From Gammaproteobacteria bacterium (GTDB lineage Bacteria > Pseudomonadota > Gammaproteobacteria > JABCZS01): a DNA stretch of 32,739 nucleotides. The position numbers were made by a program, and so were the translations under genes. Every line of letters begins with the position of its first letter. The first letter of the stretch is position 1. Location: the NCBI GenBank assembly GCA_013289605.1, contig JABCZS010000017.1, forward strand, positions 1 to 32,739. The letters run 5' to 3'. Below the pieces are notes generated by a model, which saw only the letters and a program-made list of their open reading frames with translations, searched no databases and was not told where the DNA came from. This document shows positions 8,286 through 16,635 of the stretch, piece after piece.

Positions 8286-8773
8286 TGAAAGAACAACTCT
8301 TGCAATATTGGGATAAACTGCAGTCGCGTGAGAAAAAACTGCTCATCGGTGCAGGCGTATTTATCATTTTGATGCTGTTGTATCTCATGGTGCAATCCAG
8401 TTATCAGCGCACCAGCACAGTCGAGCTCAATTTAAAAAAAGAACAACAATTATTAGCGTGGATGCCTCCTGTTGTGGATCAAATTTTATTATCCCGCTCG
8501 CAAGAGCAAGGAGAACTGATCACGTCGGCAAATTTATTGGCCCAGGTGGAGCGCTCCATGGCGGATGCAGGTTTATCCGAATTGTTAGCCACGCTTAACT
8601 TGGTTGCAGACAATGATGTGCAGTTAGCGTTTAATGATGTGGTCTATGAGTCCTTAGTGGCTTGGCTATTCGCCCTGTCTAAACAAGGCGTGATCGTCAA
8701 AGAATTTGTGGCGACTAAAGCTGAAGCCATCGGCGAGGTTAACGCAAATATTTCACTGAGTGCCGTGAGTTAA
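8285..8773 (+). CDS. gspM: Type II secretion protein GspM
   Basis: A 162-residue bitopic protein of the inner-membrane assembly platform. A short cytoplasmic segment (LQYWDKLQSREKKLL) precedes one transmembrane helix (about residues 18-37, IGAGVFIILMLLYLMVQS), then a periplasmic domain. The N-terminal pattern of Trp, then SREKxLL, then the helix is the GspM signature. The ATG shares a base with the gspL stop (TAATG). It is the last gene of the cluster; gspN and gspO are absent here. Confidence 0.88.
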   Translation: MKEQLLQYWDKLQSREKKLLIGAGVFIILMLLYLMVQSSYQRTSTVELNLKKEQQLLAWMPPVVDQILLSRSQEQGELITSANLLAQVERSMADAGLSELLATLNLVADNDVQLAFNDVVYESLVAWLFALSKQGVIVKEFVATKAEAIGEVNANISLSAVS

Positions 8774-8806
8774 ACACTCGAGCAAGTACTTAAAACAGTG
8801 TTTTCT
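8772..8806 (+). terminator. Possible weak terminator after gspM
   Basis: AAACACT (8772-8778) pairs with AGTGTTT (8797-8803), followed by TTC. The 18-nt loop and 7-bp A/T-rich stem make it weak. It begins at the gspM stop codon. Confidence 0.3.
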
Positions 8807-8915
8807 CATGATTAGCTATCCCCCTCACCTAACGCATCCCCACGAATTTTAGTTTTAAGGCCTTCAGCTAAACAATTATTCGTAAGGGTCATTTAGGAGA
8901 GAGGCGTAGCATCTA

Positions 8916-9377
8916 TCAATGATCCAACGGCAAATTAGGATCGATCTCAAAAATCTCTAAAGCCATCAGTGCTGAGGTATTGCCTTGGCGTGCAGATTCT
9001 TGGATCCAAAAATAAGCTTGCATTCTATCTTGGGGCGTACCCAAACCTTCATAGAGTGCATACCCTAAAGCATATTGCGCATCAGGATTACCGGCTTGTG
9101 CGAGCGGTAATAACAACGACACCGCGGTACGGTAATCCCTTTTGGCAAAGGCATCTTCCGCACGGTCGAGTTGTTCCGCTTCACTGAGCACTTCAGCTTC
9201 CGCTATTTCTTCGTCTCTGTCTTCTTCATCGTCTTCATCTTCGAGCAGCGCTTGTGCAGGCGTTAACAGTTCATCTTCGTCTTCATCGTCGTTACCTTCT
9301 TTTTTTCCATTTTGACAGGCGCTTAAAAAGAAAGTTAACAGGATAATAGTGATAGGCAGAAATATTTTATTCATCAT
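8916..9377 (-). CDS. Lipoprotein with Sel1-like repeat
   Basis: About 153 residues from the ATG at 9377 (an ATG at 9374 is the next codon); AAGGAAAG lies just upstream, which is why I reject longer starts. The signal peptide ends in the lipobox LSAC, with the Cys at about residue 21, so it should be lipidated and sorted to the envelope. The mature N-terminus is strikingly acidic (NDDEDEDE, then EDEDDEEDRDEE). The C-terminal half carries a Sel1-like helical repeat: DYRTAVSLLLPLAQAGNPDAQYALGYALYEGLGTPQD is interrupted only by normal helix breaks. Sel1 proteins act as scaffolds, and several in Legionella are linked to host interaction; nothing here shows that role directly. It is divergent from nudE. 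Confidence 0.8.
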   Translation of the reverse strand: MMNKIFLPITIILLTFFLSACQNGKKEGNDDEDEDELLTPAQALLEDEDDEEDRDEEIAEAEVLSEAEQLDRAEDAFAKRDYRTAVSLLLPLAQAGNPDAQYALGYALYEGLGTPQDRMQAYFWIQESARQGNTSALMALEIFEIDPNLPLDH

Positions 9378-9438
9378 CTCTTTCCTTAGATAAGGGGCAG
9401 GGGTATTATAGCGTTTTAATGTGATCTTTGGGAAGAGC

Positions 9439-9972
9439 ATGAGAAAAAAACCGCAAATTTTGCAGGTGACACAGCTTGCTAAGACCCAAATCTTTACGAT
9501 TGAAGGTGTCCATTTACGTTTTGCAAATCACATCGAGCGCCATTTCGAGCGCTTACAATTGCATCACGGTGCTGTACTCGTGATCCCACAACCTGAACCC
9601 GGTTTAATTTGGTTAGCACGCGAGTATGCTGTTGGGGTCGAACATTATGAGTTGGGTTTCCCTAAAGGTTTAATGGAGCAAGGCGAATCACCGCTTGCGG
9701 CCGCTCACCGGGAACTGCAAGAGGAATTGGGCTATGGCGCAAAAAATCTGCAACTGTTAAAAACAGTCACTTTAGCGCCGGGTTATATGGGGCATGTCAC
9801 CCACATTATTTTAGCCACGGAGTTATACCCTTCAAGCTTACCGGGTGATGAACCGGAACCGATAGAAATTGTGCCCTGGCGCATCAGCGAAAGTGATGCC
9901 TTATTAGCAAGAGAAGATTTTACGGATGCCCGCAGTATCGCGGCCCTATTAATGATGGAAAGAAAACAATGA
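9439..9972 (+). CDS. nudE: ADP compounds hydrolase NudE (Nudix)
   Basis: A 177-residue Nudix hydrolase acting on ADP-ribose, Ap3A and NADH-type substrates in E. coli. The Nudix box is intact: GLMEQGESPLAAAHRELQEE then LG, fitting G-x5-E-x7-REUxEExGU, at about residues 77-99. The preceding REYAVGVEHYELGFPKG and the following LAPGYMGHVTHI and YPSSLPGDEPEP are the hallmark NudE segments. The ATG at 9439 is preceded by GGAAG. The stop overlaps the mtnN start (ATGA), so the two are coupled. Confidence 0.92.
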   Translation: MRKKPQILQVTQLAKTQIFTIEGVHLRFANHIERHFERLQLHHGAVLVIPQPEPGLIWLAREYAVGVEHYELGFPKGLMEQGESPLAAAHRELQEELGYGAKNLQLLKTVTLAPGYMGHVTHIILATELYPSSLPGDEPEPIEIVPWRISESDALLAREDFTDARSIAALLMMERKQ

Positions 9973-10661
9973 ATATAGGCATTATCGGTGCGATGGAAGC
10001 GGAAATTTTATTTTTACAAAAGACTATGCAGTTGATTGAGACGATTGAAGTTGCGGGTAATACGTTTTATTTAGGGCAGCTGCAGGGGCATCACGCTGTT
10101 TTATTGCAATGTGGGATTGGAAAAGTCAATGCCGCCTTAGGCACCACCTTATTAATTGAGCGTTTTAAACCAGATTATGTGATTAATACCGGATCGGCGG
10201 GTGGCTTGCATCAGACTTTAGCCGTAGGCGATGTGGTGATTTCTCTTGAAGTGCGTCATCACGATGTGGATCTCACCATCTGGGGCTATGAGCACGGCCA
10301 AGTGCCTAAATTGCCTTCAGCATTTATTCCCAGTCAAATTTTAGTTCATGCCGCAGAACAGGCCGCAAAAAAAATGTCACTGCGCGTCACGCAAGGTTTA
10401 ATCGTCTCAGGGGATAGTTTTATTCATCAAGATGTAGATATTGTGGAAATTCGTGGTAATTTCCCCAATGCCCATGCCGTTGAAATGGAAGCTGCAGCAA
10501 TTGCTCAAGTCTGTCATCAATTTAAAATGCCGTTTGTGATCATCCGCGCGGTATCCGATATGGCGGGTATTGATACACCCGCGTTATCTGATCTCTATTT
10601 AGCGGGAGCAGCGCGTAATTCTGCAGAGTTGATCATCAACACGCTTACCGAATTAGGTTGA
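9969..10661 (+). CDS. mtnN: 5'-methylthioadenosine/S-adenosylhomocysteine nucleosidase
   Basis: A 230-residue nucleosidase that cleaves adenine from methylthioadenosine, S-adenosylhomocysteine and 5'-deoxyadenosine, feeding methionine salvage and the activated-methyl cycle. IGIIGAMEAE at the N-terminus supplies the catalytic Glu. NTGSAGGL, SGDSFI and VEMEAAAIAQV form the ribose-binding region, and RAVSDMAG carries the catalytic Asp. Length and motif order are standard. It overlaps nudE by 4 bases. Its 3' end overlaps the end of the convergent tatC by 9 bases, where a large inverted repeat lies. Confidence 0.95.
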   Translation: MNIGIIGAMEAEILFLQKTMQLIETIEVAGNTFYLGQLQGHHAVLLQCGIGKVNAALGTTLLIERFKPDYVINTGSAGGLHQTLAVGDVVISLEVRHHDVDLTIWGYEHGQVPKLPSAFIPSQILVHAAEQAAKKMSLRVTQGLIVSGDSFIHQDVDIVEIRGNFPNAHAVEMEAAAIAQVCHQFKMPFVIIRAVSDMAGIDTPALSDLYLAGAARNSAELIINTLTELG

Positions 10662-10687
10662 TTTTTTAGCTAAAAAAATACCTAATT
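10651..10687. terminator. Bidirectional hairpin across the mtnN/tatC convergent overlap
   Basis: AATTAGGT (10651-10658) pairs with ACCTAATT (10680-10687). Inside lies the near-perfect palindrome TTTTTTAGCTAAAAAA (10662-10677). The whole structure lies within the coding 3' ends of mtnN and tatC and could terminate in both directions through its T/A runs. Confidence 0.55.
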
Positions 10688-11351
10688 CAAATAATAACCA
10701 CAAAGGCACCGCGAGTAAGGTTTGAGAAATCACATCCGGCGGCGTCAGCAACATGCCGATTACAAACGCGCCTATGATCACATAGGGCCGCATCGCACTG
10801 AATTTTTCAGGGTTAATCACATGCAGTTTGGCTAATACAAAAATCAGAATTGGAATTTGAAAGGCTAAGCCAAATGCAAAAAATAGGTTTAATACAAAAC
10901 TTAAATAAGCAGCAATGTCTGTCATCACCTGTACACCCTCAGGCGCGCTGTAAATAAAAAATGAAAAAGTAAGCGGCAAGACAATAAAGTAAGCAAATAA
11001 AATGCCACCGTAAAATAAGGTCAAGCTGCTAAAAAATACCGGCACAAAAAATTTCTTTTCATGACGGTATAGGCCTGGCGCAATAAAGCGCCAGAGTTGA
11101 TAAAAAATAAAGGGAATGGCGATAAAAATCGCAACAGTTAAAGCTAATTTCATCGGCACCAAAAAAGGTGTTGCGACATCGATTGCGATCATCTGGCTAT
11201 TTTCGGGTAAAAATTTCAGCAGCGGTTGGGCTAGAAGGTGATAAAGTTGTTTGGCATAAAGCAATAACCCGATAAAAATAAGCGCGACACTTGCAAAACA
11301 ACGCAGCAATACTAGCCGCAACTCGAGTAATTGTTCTACCGTATTATTCAT
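10653..11351 (-). CDS. tatC: Twin-arginine translocase subunit TatC
   Basis: A 232-residue polytopic receptor of the Tat pathway, which exports folded proteins bearing RR signal peptides. Six membrane helices are evident. The conserved first cytoplasmic segment has LLELRLVLLR, the first periplasmic loop has PLLKFLP, and FIFYQLWRFIAPGLYRHEKK is the strongly conserved loop before helix 3. The last helices contain VIIGAFVIGMLLTPPDVISQ, also diagnostic. At 232 residues it is slightly shorter than the 258 of E. coli TatC. It overlaps tatB by 3 bases (ATGA). Last gene of hemB-hit-tatABC. Confidence 0.95.
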   Translation of the reverse strand: MNNTVEQLLELRLVLLRCFASVALIFIGLLLYAKQLYHLLAQPLLKFLPENSQMIAIDVATPFLVPMKLALTVAIFIAIPFIFYQLWRFIAPGLYRHEKKFFVPVFFSSLTLFYGGILFAYFIVLPLTFSFFIYSAPEGVQVMTDIAAYLSFVLNLFFAFGLAFQIPILIFVLAKLHVINPEKFSAMRPYVIIGAFVIGMLLTPPDVISQTLLAVPLWLLFELGIFLAKKST

Positions 11352-11506
11352 GATTCAAGTTCACGCTTAATGGCCGTTTTGATTTTTTTAATGCGCTGCG
11401 CAAAATGATTAAAATGCTGTAAGGCTTTAGGCAATTGCTTAGGACCTAAGACGATAATGGCGATGACCAAAATAAGAAGAATTTCTCCTAAACCTATCCC
11501 AGACAT
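11348..11506 (-). CDS. tatB: Twin-arginine translocase subunit TatB, very short form
   Basis: A 52-residue protein starting [20 protein letters not shown], then GPKQLPKALQHFNHF. The Glu at position 8, the single membrane helix and the GPKQLP hinge are the TatB signature (Glu8 distinguishes it from TatA), followed by a short amphipathic helix rich in Lys. TatB is usually about 90-170 residues because of a long C-terminal region, which is missing here. It lies between tatA (stop and start share one base, TAATG) and tatC (ATGA overlap), so the position confirms the assignment. Confidence 0.85.
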   Translation of the reverse strand: MSGIGLGEILLILVIAIIVLGPKQLPKALQHFNHFAQRIKKIKTAIKRELES

Positions 11507-11676
11507 TATTGATCCTCTTTTTTATTGTCTTTTTTATCATCTAGCGCGTGACGAAAATGTTTTAAGGCTTTGCCTAAATCACCGCCCATATGACGAATTT
11601 TTTTCGTGCCAAAAATAACCACCACGATCAATAAAATAATTAATAATTGCCAAATACTGATGCCACCTAAACCCAT
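11506..11676 (-). CDS. tatA: Twin-arginine translocase subunit TatA
   Basis: A 56-residue pore-forming subunit. [20 protein letters not shown] is the membrane helix; [20 protein letters not shown] is the conserved FGTKK-L-GxDLGxA hinge and amphipathic helix, in one of the clearest matches in the window. It ends in a short charged tail (KKDNKKEDQ). AAGGAGG precedes the ATG by 5 bases and overlaps the end of the hit gene. Shorter than the 89 residues of E. coli TatA, but within the known range. Confidence 0.93.
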   Translation of the reverse strand: MGLGGISIWQLLIILLIVVVIFGTKKIRHMGGDLGKALKHFRHALDDKKDNKKEDQ

Positions 11677-11686
11677 GGATGCCTCC

Positions 11687-12022
11687 TTAATGAAAACCGG
11701 GCAAGGGCCCGCCCCCTAGAATATGAAAATGTAAATGAAAAATAATTTGTCCGCCTTGAGCTCCCGTATTAATAATGGTGCGATACCCTTGTAACTGTTG
11801 TTGTTTTGCAATTTCGGGGATGGCGAGCATCAGTTTTGCGAGCAGTTCACTGTGTGCGGGCAAAATGTCATCCAGACTATCGAGATGAAATTTCGGGATC
11901 AGCAATAAATGCACCCGCGCTTTAGGGTGGATGTCTTTAAATGCCATGAGCTCATCGTTTTCAAACACGATTTCTGCGGGCACTGTGCGATCTTTAATTT
12001 TACAAAATAAACAATCGGTCAT
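11687..12022 (-). CDS. Histidine triad (HIT) nucleotide-binding protein, HinT-like
   Basis: A 111-residue HIT protein, hydrolysing AMP-amidates (purine nucleoside phosphoramidase) in characterised relatives. The N-terminal [20 protein letters not shown] and [17 protein letters not shown] are classic HinT. The histidine triad reads HLHFHILGG at about residues 97-105. A Cys-x-x-Cys near the N-terminus may bind zinc. AAGAGGAAA lies just before the ATG, 9 bases after the hemB stop; tatA begins 10 bases after this gene. Its presence between hemB and tatA is probably simple co-transcription. Confidence 0.93.
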   Translation of the reverse strand: MTDCLFCKIKDRTVPAEIVFENDELMAFKDIHPKARVHLLLIPKFHLDSLDDILPAHSELLAKLMLAIPEIAKQQQLQGYRTIINTGAQGGQIIFHLHFHILGGGPLPGFH

Positions 12023-12031
12023 GATTTCCTC

Positions 12032-13033
12032 TTAATGTTTTAACCATTGCGCAATTTCTTTCGCAAAATAAGTAATGATAATATCCGCACCGGCACGTTT
12101 AAACGCAAGCAGGGTTTCCATCACCGCAGCGCGTTCATCGAGGGCGCCGGCTAGACTCGCCGCCTTAATCATCGCGTATTCACCGCTGACTTGGTAGACG
12201 ACGGTGGGAACTTGAAAAGTTGTTTTCACCCGGAAAAGAATATCCAAATAAGGCAAACCCGGTTTTATCATCACCATGTCTGCGCCTTCTTGTAAATCTA
12301 AAGCCACTTCATGCAAGGCTTCATCACTGTTTGCAGGATTCATTTGATATGTCGCTTTACTGCTTTTACCTAAATGCAATGCTGAGCCTACGGCATCTCG
12401 AAACGGGCCATAGAAACTCGAAGCATATTTTGCAGCATAGGCAAGCAATACCATATCGGGATATCCCGCTGACTCCAGGGCTTTACGTAACACACCCATG
12501 CGGCCGTCCATCATGTCTGAAGGCGCAAAAATATCGCTGCCGGCCTTCGCGTGAGATAAACCTTGTAGGACTAACACCTCTAGCGTTTCATCGTTTAAGA
12601 TACGGCCTTTTTCATCGGTAAGCCCATCCTGACCGGTTAAGGTATAGGGATCTAGGGCGCCATCGGTCATCACGCCCAAATCGGGATAAGACTGTTTGAT
12701 TAAGCGTATGGCGCGCTGAATGAGACCTTCCGGATCATAAGCGGCTTTAGCGTCTTTTGATTTTTCACTCTGTGCCGCCGGGAATAAAGCGATTAATCGT
12801 ATCCCTAAATCAACTATTTTACCCACCTCTTCTTTGAGCTGAGATAAGGGGATGCGGCTCGTCCCTGGCATAGTGACTATAGGCTCAGGCGCCTTAGCTT
12901 CCGTGATAAACATAGGATACGCTAAGTCAGTTATAAGTACTTGATGTTCTTGAACTAATTCGCGAAGAAACGCATGATTGCGTAGGCGTCTCATGCGAGT
13001 TAAAGGGAATGGGGCCCGATTAATGATAGTCAT
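12032..13033 (-). CDS. hemB: Delta-aminolevulinic acid dehydratase (porphobilinogen synthase)
   Basis: A 333-residue cytoplasmic enzyme that condenses two aminolevulinate molecules to porphobilinogen, the second common step of tetrapyrrole synthesis. The active-site lysines are visible in LLAYAAKYASSFYGPFRD and in MVMIKPGLPYLDI. The metal-site segment reads MTDGALDPYTLTGQDG, with Asp/Ala in place of the Cys residues of zinc enzymes, so this is the Mg-dependent type, like that of Pseudomonas. Length is normal. It opens the leftward hemB-hit-tatABC operon and is divergent from ispG across 75 bases. Confidence 0.96.
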   Translation of the reverse strand: MTIINRAPFPLTRMRRLRNHAFLRELVQEHQVLITDLAYPMFITEAKAPEPIVTMPGTSRIPLSQLKEEVGKIVDLGIRLIALFPAAQSEKSKDAKAAYDPEGLIQRAIRLIKQSYPDLGVMTDGALDPYTLTGQDGLTDEKGRILNDETLEVLVLQGLSHAKAGSDIFAPSDMMDGRMGVLRKALESAGYPDMVLLAYAAKYASSFYGPFRDAVGSALHLGKSSKATYQMNPANSDEALHEVALDLQEGADMVMIKPGLPYLDILFRVKTTFQVPTVVYQVSGEYAMIKAASLAGALDERAAVMETLLAFKRAGADIIITYFAKEIAQWLKH

Positions 13034-13065
13034 GGTAAGCTCTATCTAGGTGGAAGGAACCTGCG

Positions 13066-13071
13066 TATAAT
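13066..13071. promoter_or_regulatory. Candidate -10 box in the hemB/ispG divergent region
   Basis: TATAAT is the only good hexamer in the 75-base divergent gap. Its complement ATTATA/TATTAT could serve hemB. No clear -35 element is visible at 16-18 bases on either side, so direction is unresolved. Confidence 0.3.
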
Positions 13072-13108
13072 ACCAGATTTTCAGCGATAAAATCGAGGTA
13101 CCCGAGTT

Positions 13109-14356
13109 ATGCTACTTAGCGAAAATCCCATTATTCGTCATCAAACCGTGCCGGTACAAGTGGGCTCCGTGACCATAGGCGGCGGCGCACCGGTGGTGGT
13201 GCAATCAATGACCGATACCGATACGGCTAATGTTGAGGCGACCATTCAACAAGTCTATGACCTGCATGAAGCGGGTTCTGAACTGGTGCGGATAACTGTT
13301 AATAATGAGGCCGCGGCACAAGCTGTGCCCTTGATACGTAAAGGCTTAGCTGCGCGGGGCTGTCATGTGCCTTTGATTGGGGATTTTCATTATAACGGTC
13401 ATCGTTTATTAAATGATTACCCTGAATGCGCCGAAGTCTTAGATAAATACCGCATTAATCCGGGTAATGTCGGTTATGGACAAAAACGCGATTTACAATT
13501 TGCGAGCATGATTGCGGTTGCGGTAAAACACAATAAACCGGTGCGTATTGGTGTGAATTGGGGCAGTCTGGATCAAGATTTGCTGGCACAATTACTGGAT
13601 AAAAATGCGCAATCAAGTCATCCTAAACCTTTGGGCGCGGTGACCCGTGAAGCGCTGATTACGTCCGCGTTGTGCAGTGCAGAATATGCGGAAGAATTAG
13701 GTCTTGCGAAAAATAAAATTTTGATTGCCTGTAAAGTCAGTACGGTGCAAGATTTAGTGTCACTTTATCAAGAGCTCGCAAAACGTTGTGATTACGCCTT
13801 GCATTTAGGTTTAACTGAAGCGGGGATGGGATCTAAAGGGATTGTCGGGACGACCGCGGGTTTAAGTATTTTATTACAACAAGGCATAGGCGATACCATA
13901 CGGGCATCATTAACCCCTGAACCTGGCGCCCCCCGTACCCGTGAAGTGATGGTGTGCCAAGAAATTTTGCAAGCCATGGGCCTGCGTGCTTTTACGCCCA
14001 GTGTGACGGCATGTCCCGGGTGTGGCCGCACTACGAGTGCGTATTTCCGTGAATTAACGCAGCAAATTCAAAATTTTATACGCGATGAAATGCCTCTCTG
14101 GCGCACAGAATATCCTGGCGTAGAAAATATGAAAGTCGCCGTCATGGGTTGCATCGTCAATGGTCCGGGTGAAAGTAAACACGCCGATATTGGCATCAGT
14201 TTGCCGGGGACGGGCGAATCGCCGATTGCGCCGGTATTTATTGATGGCGCGAAAGCCATGACTTTACGCGGGGATCATATCGCAGAAGAATTTAAAACGA
14301 TCGTGAAAGAGTACGTCGTTAAAAAATATGCGAAAGAAACAATAGCCTCTATTTAA
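13109..14356 (+). CDS. ispG: 4-hydroxy-3-methylbut-2-en-1-yl diphosphate synthase
   Basis: A 415-residue iron-sulfur enzyme (GcpE) of the MEP isoprenoid pathway, converting MEcPP to [25 protein letters not shown] and [11 protein letters not shown] are the conserved N-terminal TIM-barrel entry. The [4Fe-4S] ligands are in TACPGCGRT and in [12 protein letters not shown] (three Cys and one Glu). It is longer than the 372 residues of E. coli IspG; the extra residues lie in loops such as [18 protein letters not shown] and at the C-terminus. GAGGT precedes the ATG. Confidence 0.96.
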   Translation: MLLSENPIIRHQTVPVQVGSVTIGGGAPVVVQSMTDTDTANVEATIQQVYDLHEAGSELVRITVNNEAAAQAVPLIRKGLAARGCHVPLIGDFHYNGHRLLNDYPECAEVLDKYRINPGNVGYGQKRDLQFASMIAVAVKHNKPVRIGVNWGSLDQDLLAQLLDKNAQSSHPKPLGAVTREALITSALCSAEYAEELGLAKNKILIACKVSTVQDLVSLYQELAKRCDYALHLGLTEAGMGSKGIVGTTAGLSILLQQGIGDTIRASLTPEPGAPRTREVMVCQEILQAMGLRAFTPSVTACPGCGRTTSAYFRELTQQIQNFIRDEMPLWRTEYPGVENMKVAVMGCIVNGPGESKHADIGISLPGTGESPIAPVFIDGAKAMTLRGDHIAEEFKTIVKEYVVKKYAKETIASI

Positions 14357-14390
14357 TCAAAAGATATTTTTTATAAAAAGGAATCATCAC

Positions 14391-14990
14391 ATGTCACAAA
14401 AAATTGTCTTGGCAAGTGGTAATCAGGGAAAATTAAAAGAGCTTGCCGACTTATTAATGGATTTTGATTGCAACGTGGTGACGCAAGTTGAATTGGGGGT
14501 CGAGTCTGCGCCTGAAACAGCGCTCACCTTTGTCGAAAATGCCTTGATTAAAGCCCGTCATGCCTGTGAGAAAACCGGATTGCCTGCAATTTCAGATGAT
14601 TCAGGTTTGGTGGTAAAAGCGCTTAATGATGCCCCGGGCGTGCGTTCAGCGCGTTTCTCGGGGGAGGCCGCGTCCGATAAAAATAATATTGAATTAGTAT
14701 TACACCAATTAACAGATGTACCCAGTGATGAGCGTTCCGCCTATTTTATCTCCGTGTGTATTTTTATGCGTAAAGTAGATGATCCCTGCCCGATTATTGC
14801 GACCGGGATCTGGCATGGCCAAATTTTATTAGAGCCTATCGGTCAGTTTGGATTTGGTTATGATCCGATATTTTACGTTCCGACGCACCATTGCAGTGCA
14901 GCGCAGCTCGACCCTGATATTAAAAATCAAATCAGTCACCGCGGGCTTGCGATGCAACAATTGCGCCGTGCCTTACAAACGTTGATTTAA
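14391..14990 (+). CDS. rdgB: XTP/dITP diphosphatase (RdgB/HAM1)
   Basis: A 199-residue house-cleaning pyrophosphatase that removes dITP, XTP and ITP from the nucleotide pool. IVLASGNQGKLKEL, the invariant SGNxxKxxE-like phosphate-binding motif, starts the protein. AISDDSGLVVKAL carries the metal-binding Asp residues, with APGVRSARFSG after it. FGFGYDPIFYVP and SHRGLAMQQL complete the family pattern. AAAGGA sits 10 bases before the ATG. The stop overlaps the hemW start (TAATG), an arrangement common in gammaproteobacteria. Confidence 0.96.
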   Translation: MSQKIVLASGNQGKLKELADLLMDFDCNVVTQVELGVESAPETALTFVENALIKARHACEKTGLPAISDDSGLVVKALNDAPGVRSARFSGEAASDKNNIELVLHQLTDVPSDERSAYFISVCIFMRKVDDPCPIIATGIWHGQILLEPIGQFGFGYDPIFYVPTHHCSAAQLDPDIKNQISHRGLAMQQLRRALQTLI

Positions 14991-16132
14991 TGCGTACTAT
15001 TCCTTTAGCACTGTATATTCATTTCCCCTGGTGTACCAGCAAATGTCCGTATTGTGATTTCAATTCTTATGCGAAATCTAAGGCCCCTATTCCTGAAGCC
15101 GATTATATCGCAGCATTAAAACAAGATTTACTTCAGGATTTAGAAAAAGTTCAGGGACGAAAATTAAGCAGCATTTTTATGGGTGGTGGCACGCCCAGTT
15201 TATTTGCACCACCCTATATTGCTGATTTATTACACTCGATTAATCAACATATTCCTTTTGAGAAAAATATTGAGATCACATTAGAAGCAAATCCCGAGTC
15301 ACTCGATTATAAAAAATTAACCGGCTATCGTGCGGCGGGCGTGAACCGCATTTCCATCGGTGTGCAAAGTTTCAATGATGCGCAATTAAAAACCTTAGGT
15401 CGTGCGCATGGCAGCGCTCAGGCGTGTGCCGCAATTATCGCAACGCAAAAAGCGGGTTTTCATAATTATAATATTGATTTGATGTATGGTTTACCGAAAC
15501 AAACGGTTGCAGAAGCACTGCATGATTTAGAGGAAGCGCTTGTCTTCGCCCCGCCGCATTTATCGTGGTATCACTTAACCTTAGAGCCCAACACGGTTTT
15601 TTATCAACATCCCCCTAAACATTTACCTCCCGATGAGCGTGTGCTAGAAATAGAGTCATTAGGGCGCGAATATTTAGCACATAAAGGCTTAAAGCGTTAT
15701 GAAATTTCTGCCTATGCAAGATCTCACAACACATGCAGGCACAATCGCAATTACTGGGAATTTGGCGATTATTTAGGCATTGGTGCAGGCGCACACGGTA
15801 AAATCACTGATTTAGCTACGGGAATCGTTGAGCGCTTATGGAAGCAACGCACGCCGTTTAAATATTTAAATCCAGAAAATAATTTTATTGGTGGCCAAAA
15901 AATCTTGACGGTGGATGATTTAAAATTAGAATTTTTAATGAATGCCTTGCGATTAACTGAAGGTGTGGGAATCGATTTGTTTACCGCGCGCACCGGTCTT
16001 GAGGGGGCGAGTCTGCAACAGGCAGTGCTACAATTAAAACAAGAAGAATTACTGATAAATAGTGCGGATCGCTTGCAGTTAACCGCGCGGGGACAATTGT
16101 TTTTGGATGAAGTATTAGCCCGATTTATTTAA
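14990..16132 (+). CDS. hemW: Radical SAM heme chaperone HemW
   Basis: A 380-residue radical SAM protein of the HemN/HemW family. YIHFPWCTSKCPYCDFNSY carries the Cx3Cx2C cluster motif with the Phe that follows it in HemW. The family motifs GGGTPS, EANPES, RISIGVQSFND, GLPKQT, and the HNRNYWEFGDYLGIGAGAHG block are all intact. HemW binds heme and passes it to target proteins; it is distinct from the oxygen-independent coproporphyrinogen oxidase HemN. It overlaps rdgB by TAATG. Confidence 0.93.
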   Translation: MRTIPLALYIHFPWCTSKCPYCDFNSYAKSKAPIPEADYIAALKQDLLQDLEKVQGRKLSSIFMGGGTPSLFAPPYIADLLHSINQHIPFEKNIEITLEANPESLDYKKLTGYRAAGVNRISIGVQSFNDAQLKTLGRAHGSAQACAAIIATQKAGFHNYNIDLMYGLPKQTVAEALHDLEEALVFAPPHLSWYHLTLEPNTVFYQHPPKHLPPDERVLEIESLGREYLAHKGLKRYEISAYARSHNTCRHNRNYWEFGDYLGIGAGAHGKITDLATGIVERLWKQRTPFKYLNPENNFIGGQKILTVDDLKLEFLMNALRLTEGVGIDLFTARTGLEGASLQQAVLQLKQEELLINSADRLQLTARGQLFLDEVLARFI

Positions 16133-16147
16133 TGAACAGAGGATATG

Positions 16148-16630
16148 ATGCCTAATATAGCCACCTTCGCTGCAGGATGTTTTTGGGGAATTGAAGAAAC
16201 GTTTAGCCAGGTGCCAGGCGTTATTGCAACCCGTGTCGGTTATATGGGGGGACACACCGAAAATCCCAGCTATCCACAAGTCTGTACCGATCAAACCGGC
16301 CATGCTGAAGTCGTGCAAGTCACTTATGATCCTGCAATGCTCTCGTATGAAAAATTATTAGAGGTTTTTTGGCATAGTCATAATCCCACACTAGTGAATC
16401 GTCAAGGCCCTGATGTAGGCAGTCAATACCGCTCTGTTATTTTTTATTATGACGATGAGCAAAAAAATAGTGCAGAGCAATCTAAAGCCACCTTAACGGC
16501 TGAAAACAAATACGCGAAACCCATCGCCACCGAAATCATCCCCGCCGCAACTTTTTATCCTGCAGAAGAATACCATCAAAAATATTTGCAGAAAAAAGGG
16601 TTATCGAGTTGTCATGTGGATTTTGAATAG
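16148..16630 (+). CDS. msrA: Peptide methionine sulfoxide reductase MsrA
   Basis: About 160 residues. MsrA reduces the S-epimer of methionine sulfoxide in oxidised proteins. The catalytic Cys is in [15 protein letters not shown], near the N-terminus. [23 protein letters not shown] and [23 protein letters not shown] follow in the canonical order, and the C-terminal EEYHQKYL is also typical. This is the short form without the N-terminal extension of E. coli MsrA. Two adjacent ATGs exist; the one at 16148 has better spacing (5 bases) from AGAGG. Its position after hemW may mean cotranscription. Confidence 0.95.
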   Translation: MPNIATFAAGCFWGIEETFSQVPGVIATRVGYMGGHTENPSYPQVCTDQTGHAEVVQVTYDPAMLSYEKLLEVFWHSHNPTLVNRQGPDVGSQYRSVIFYYDDEQKNSAEQSKATLTAENKYAKPIATEIIPAATFYPAEEYHQKYLQKKGLSSCHVDFE

Positions 16631-16635
16631 TCAGA

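Noticed and set aside
9421-9438. GTG start of nudE six codons upstream
   Set aside because: The ATG at 9439 has GGAAG at proper spacing and matches the length of known NudE proteins.
12220-12621. Rightward frame of 133 residues inside hemB
   Set aside because: It is antisense to an intact hemB with all catalytic lysines and has no ribosome site.
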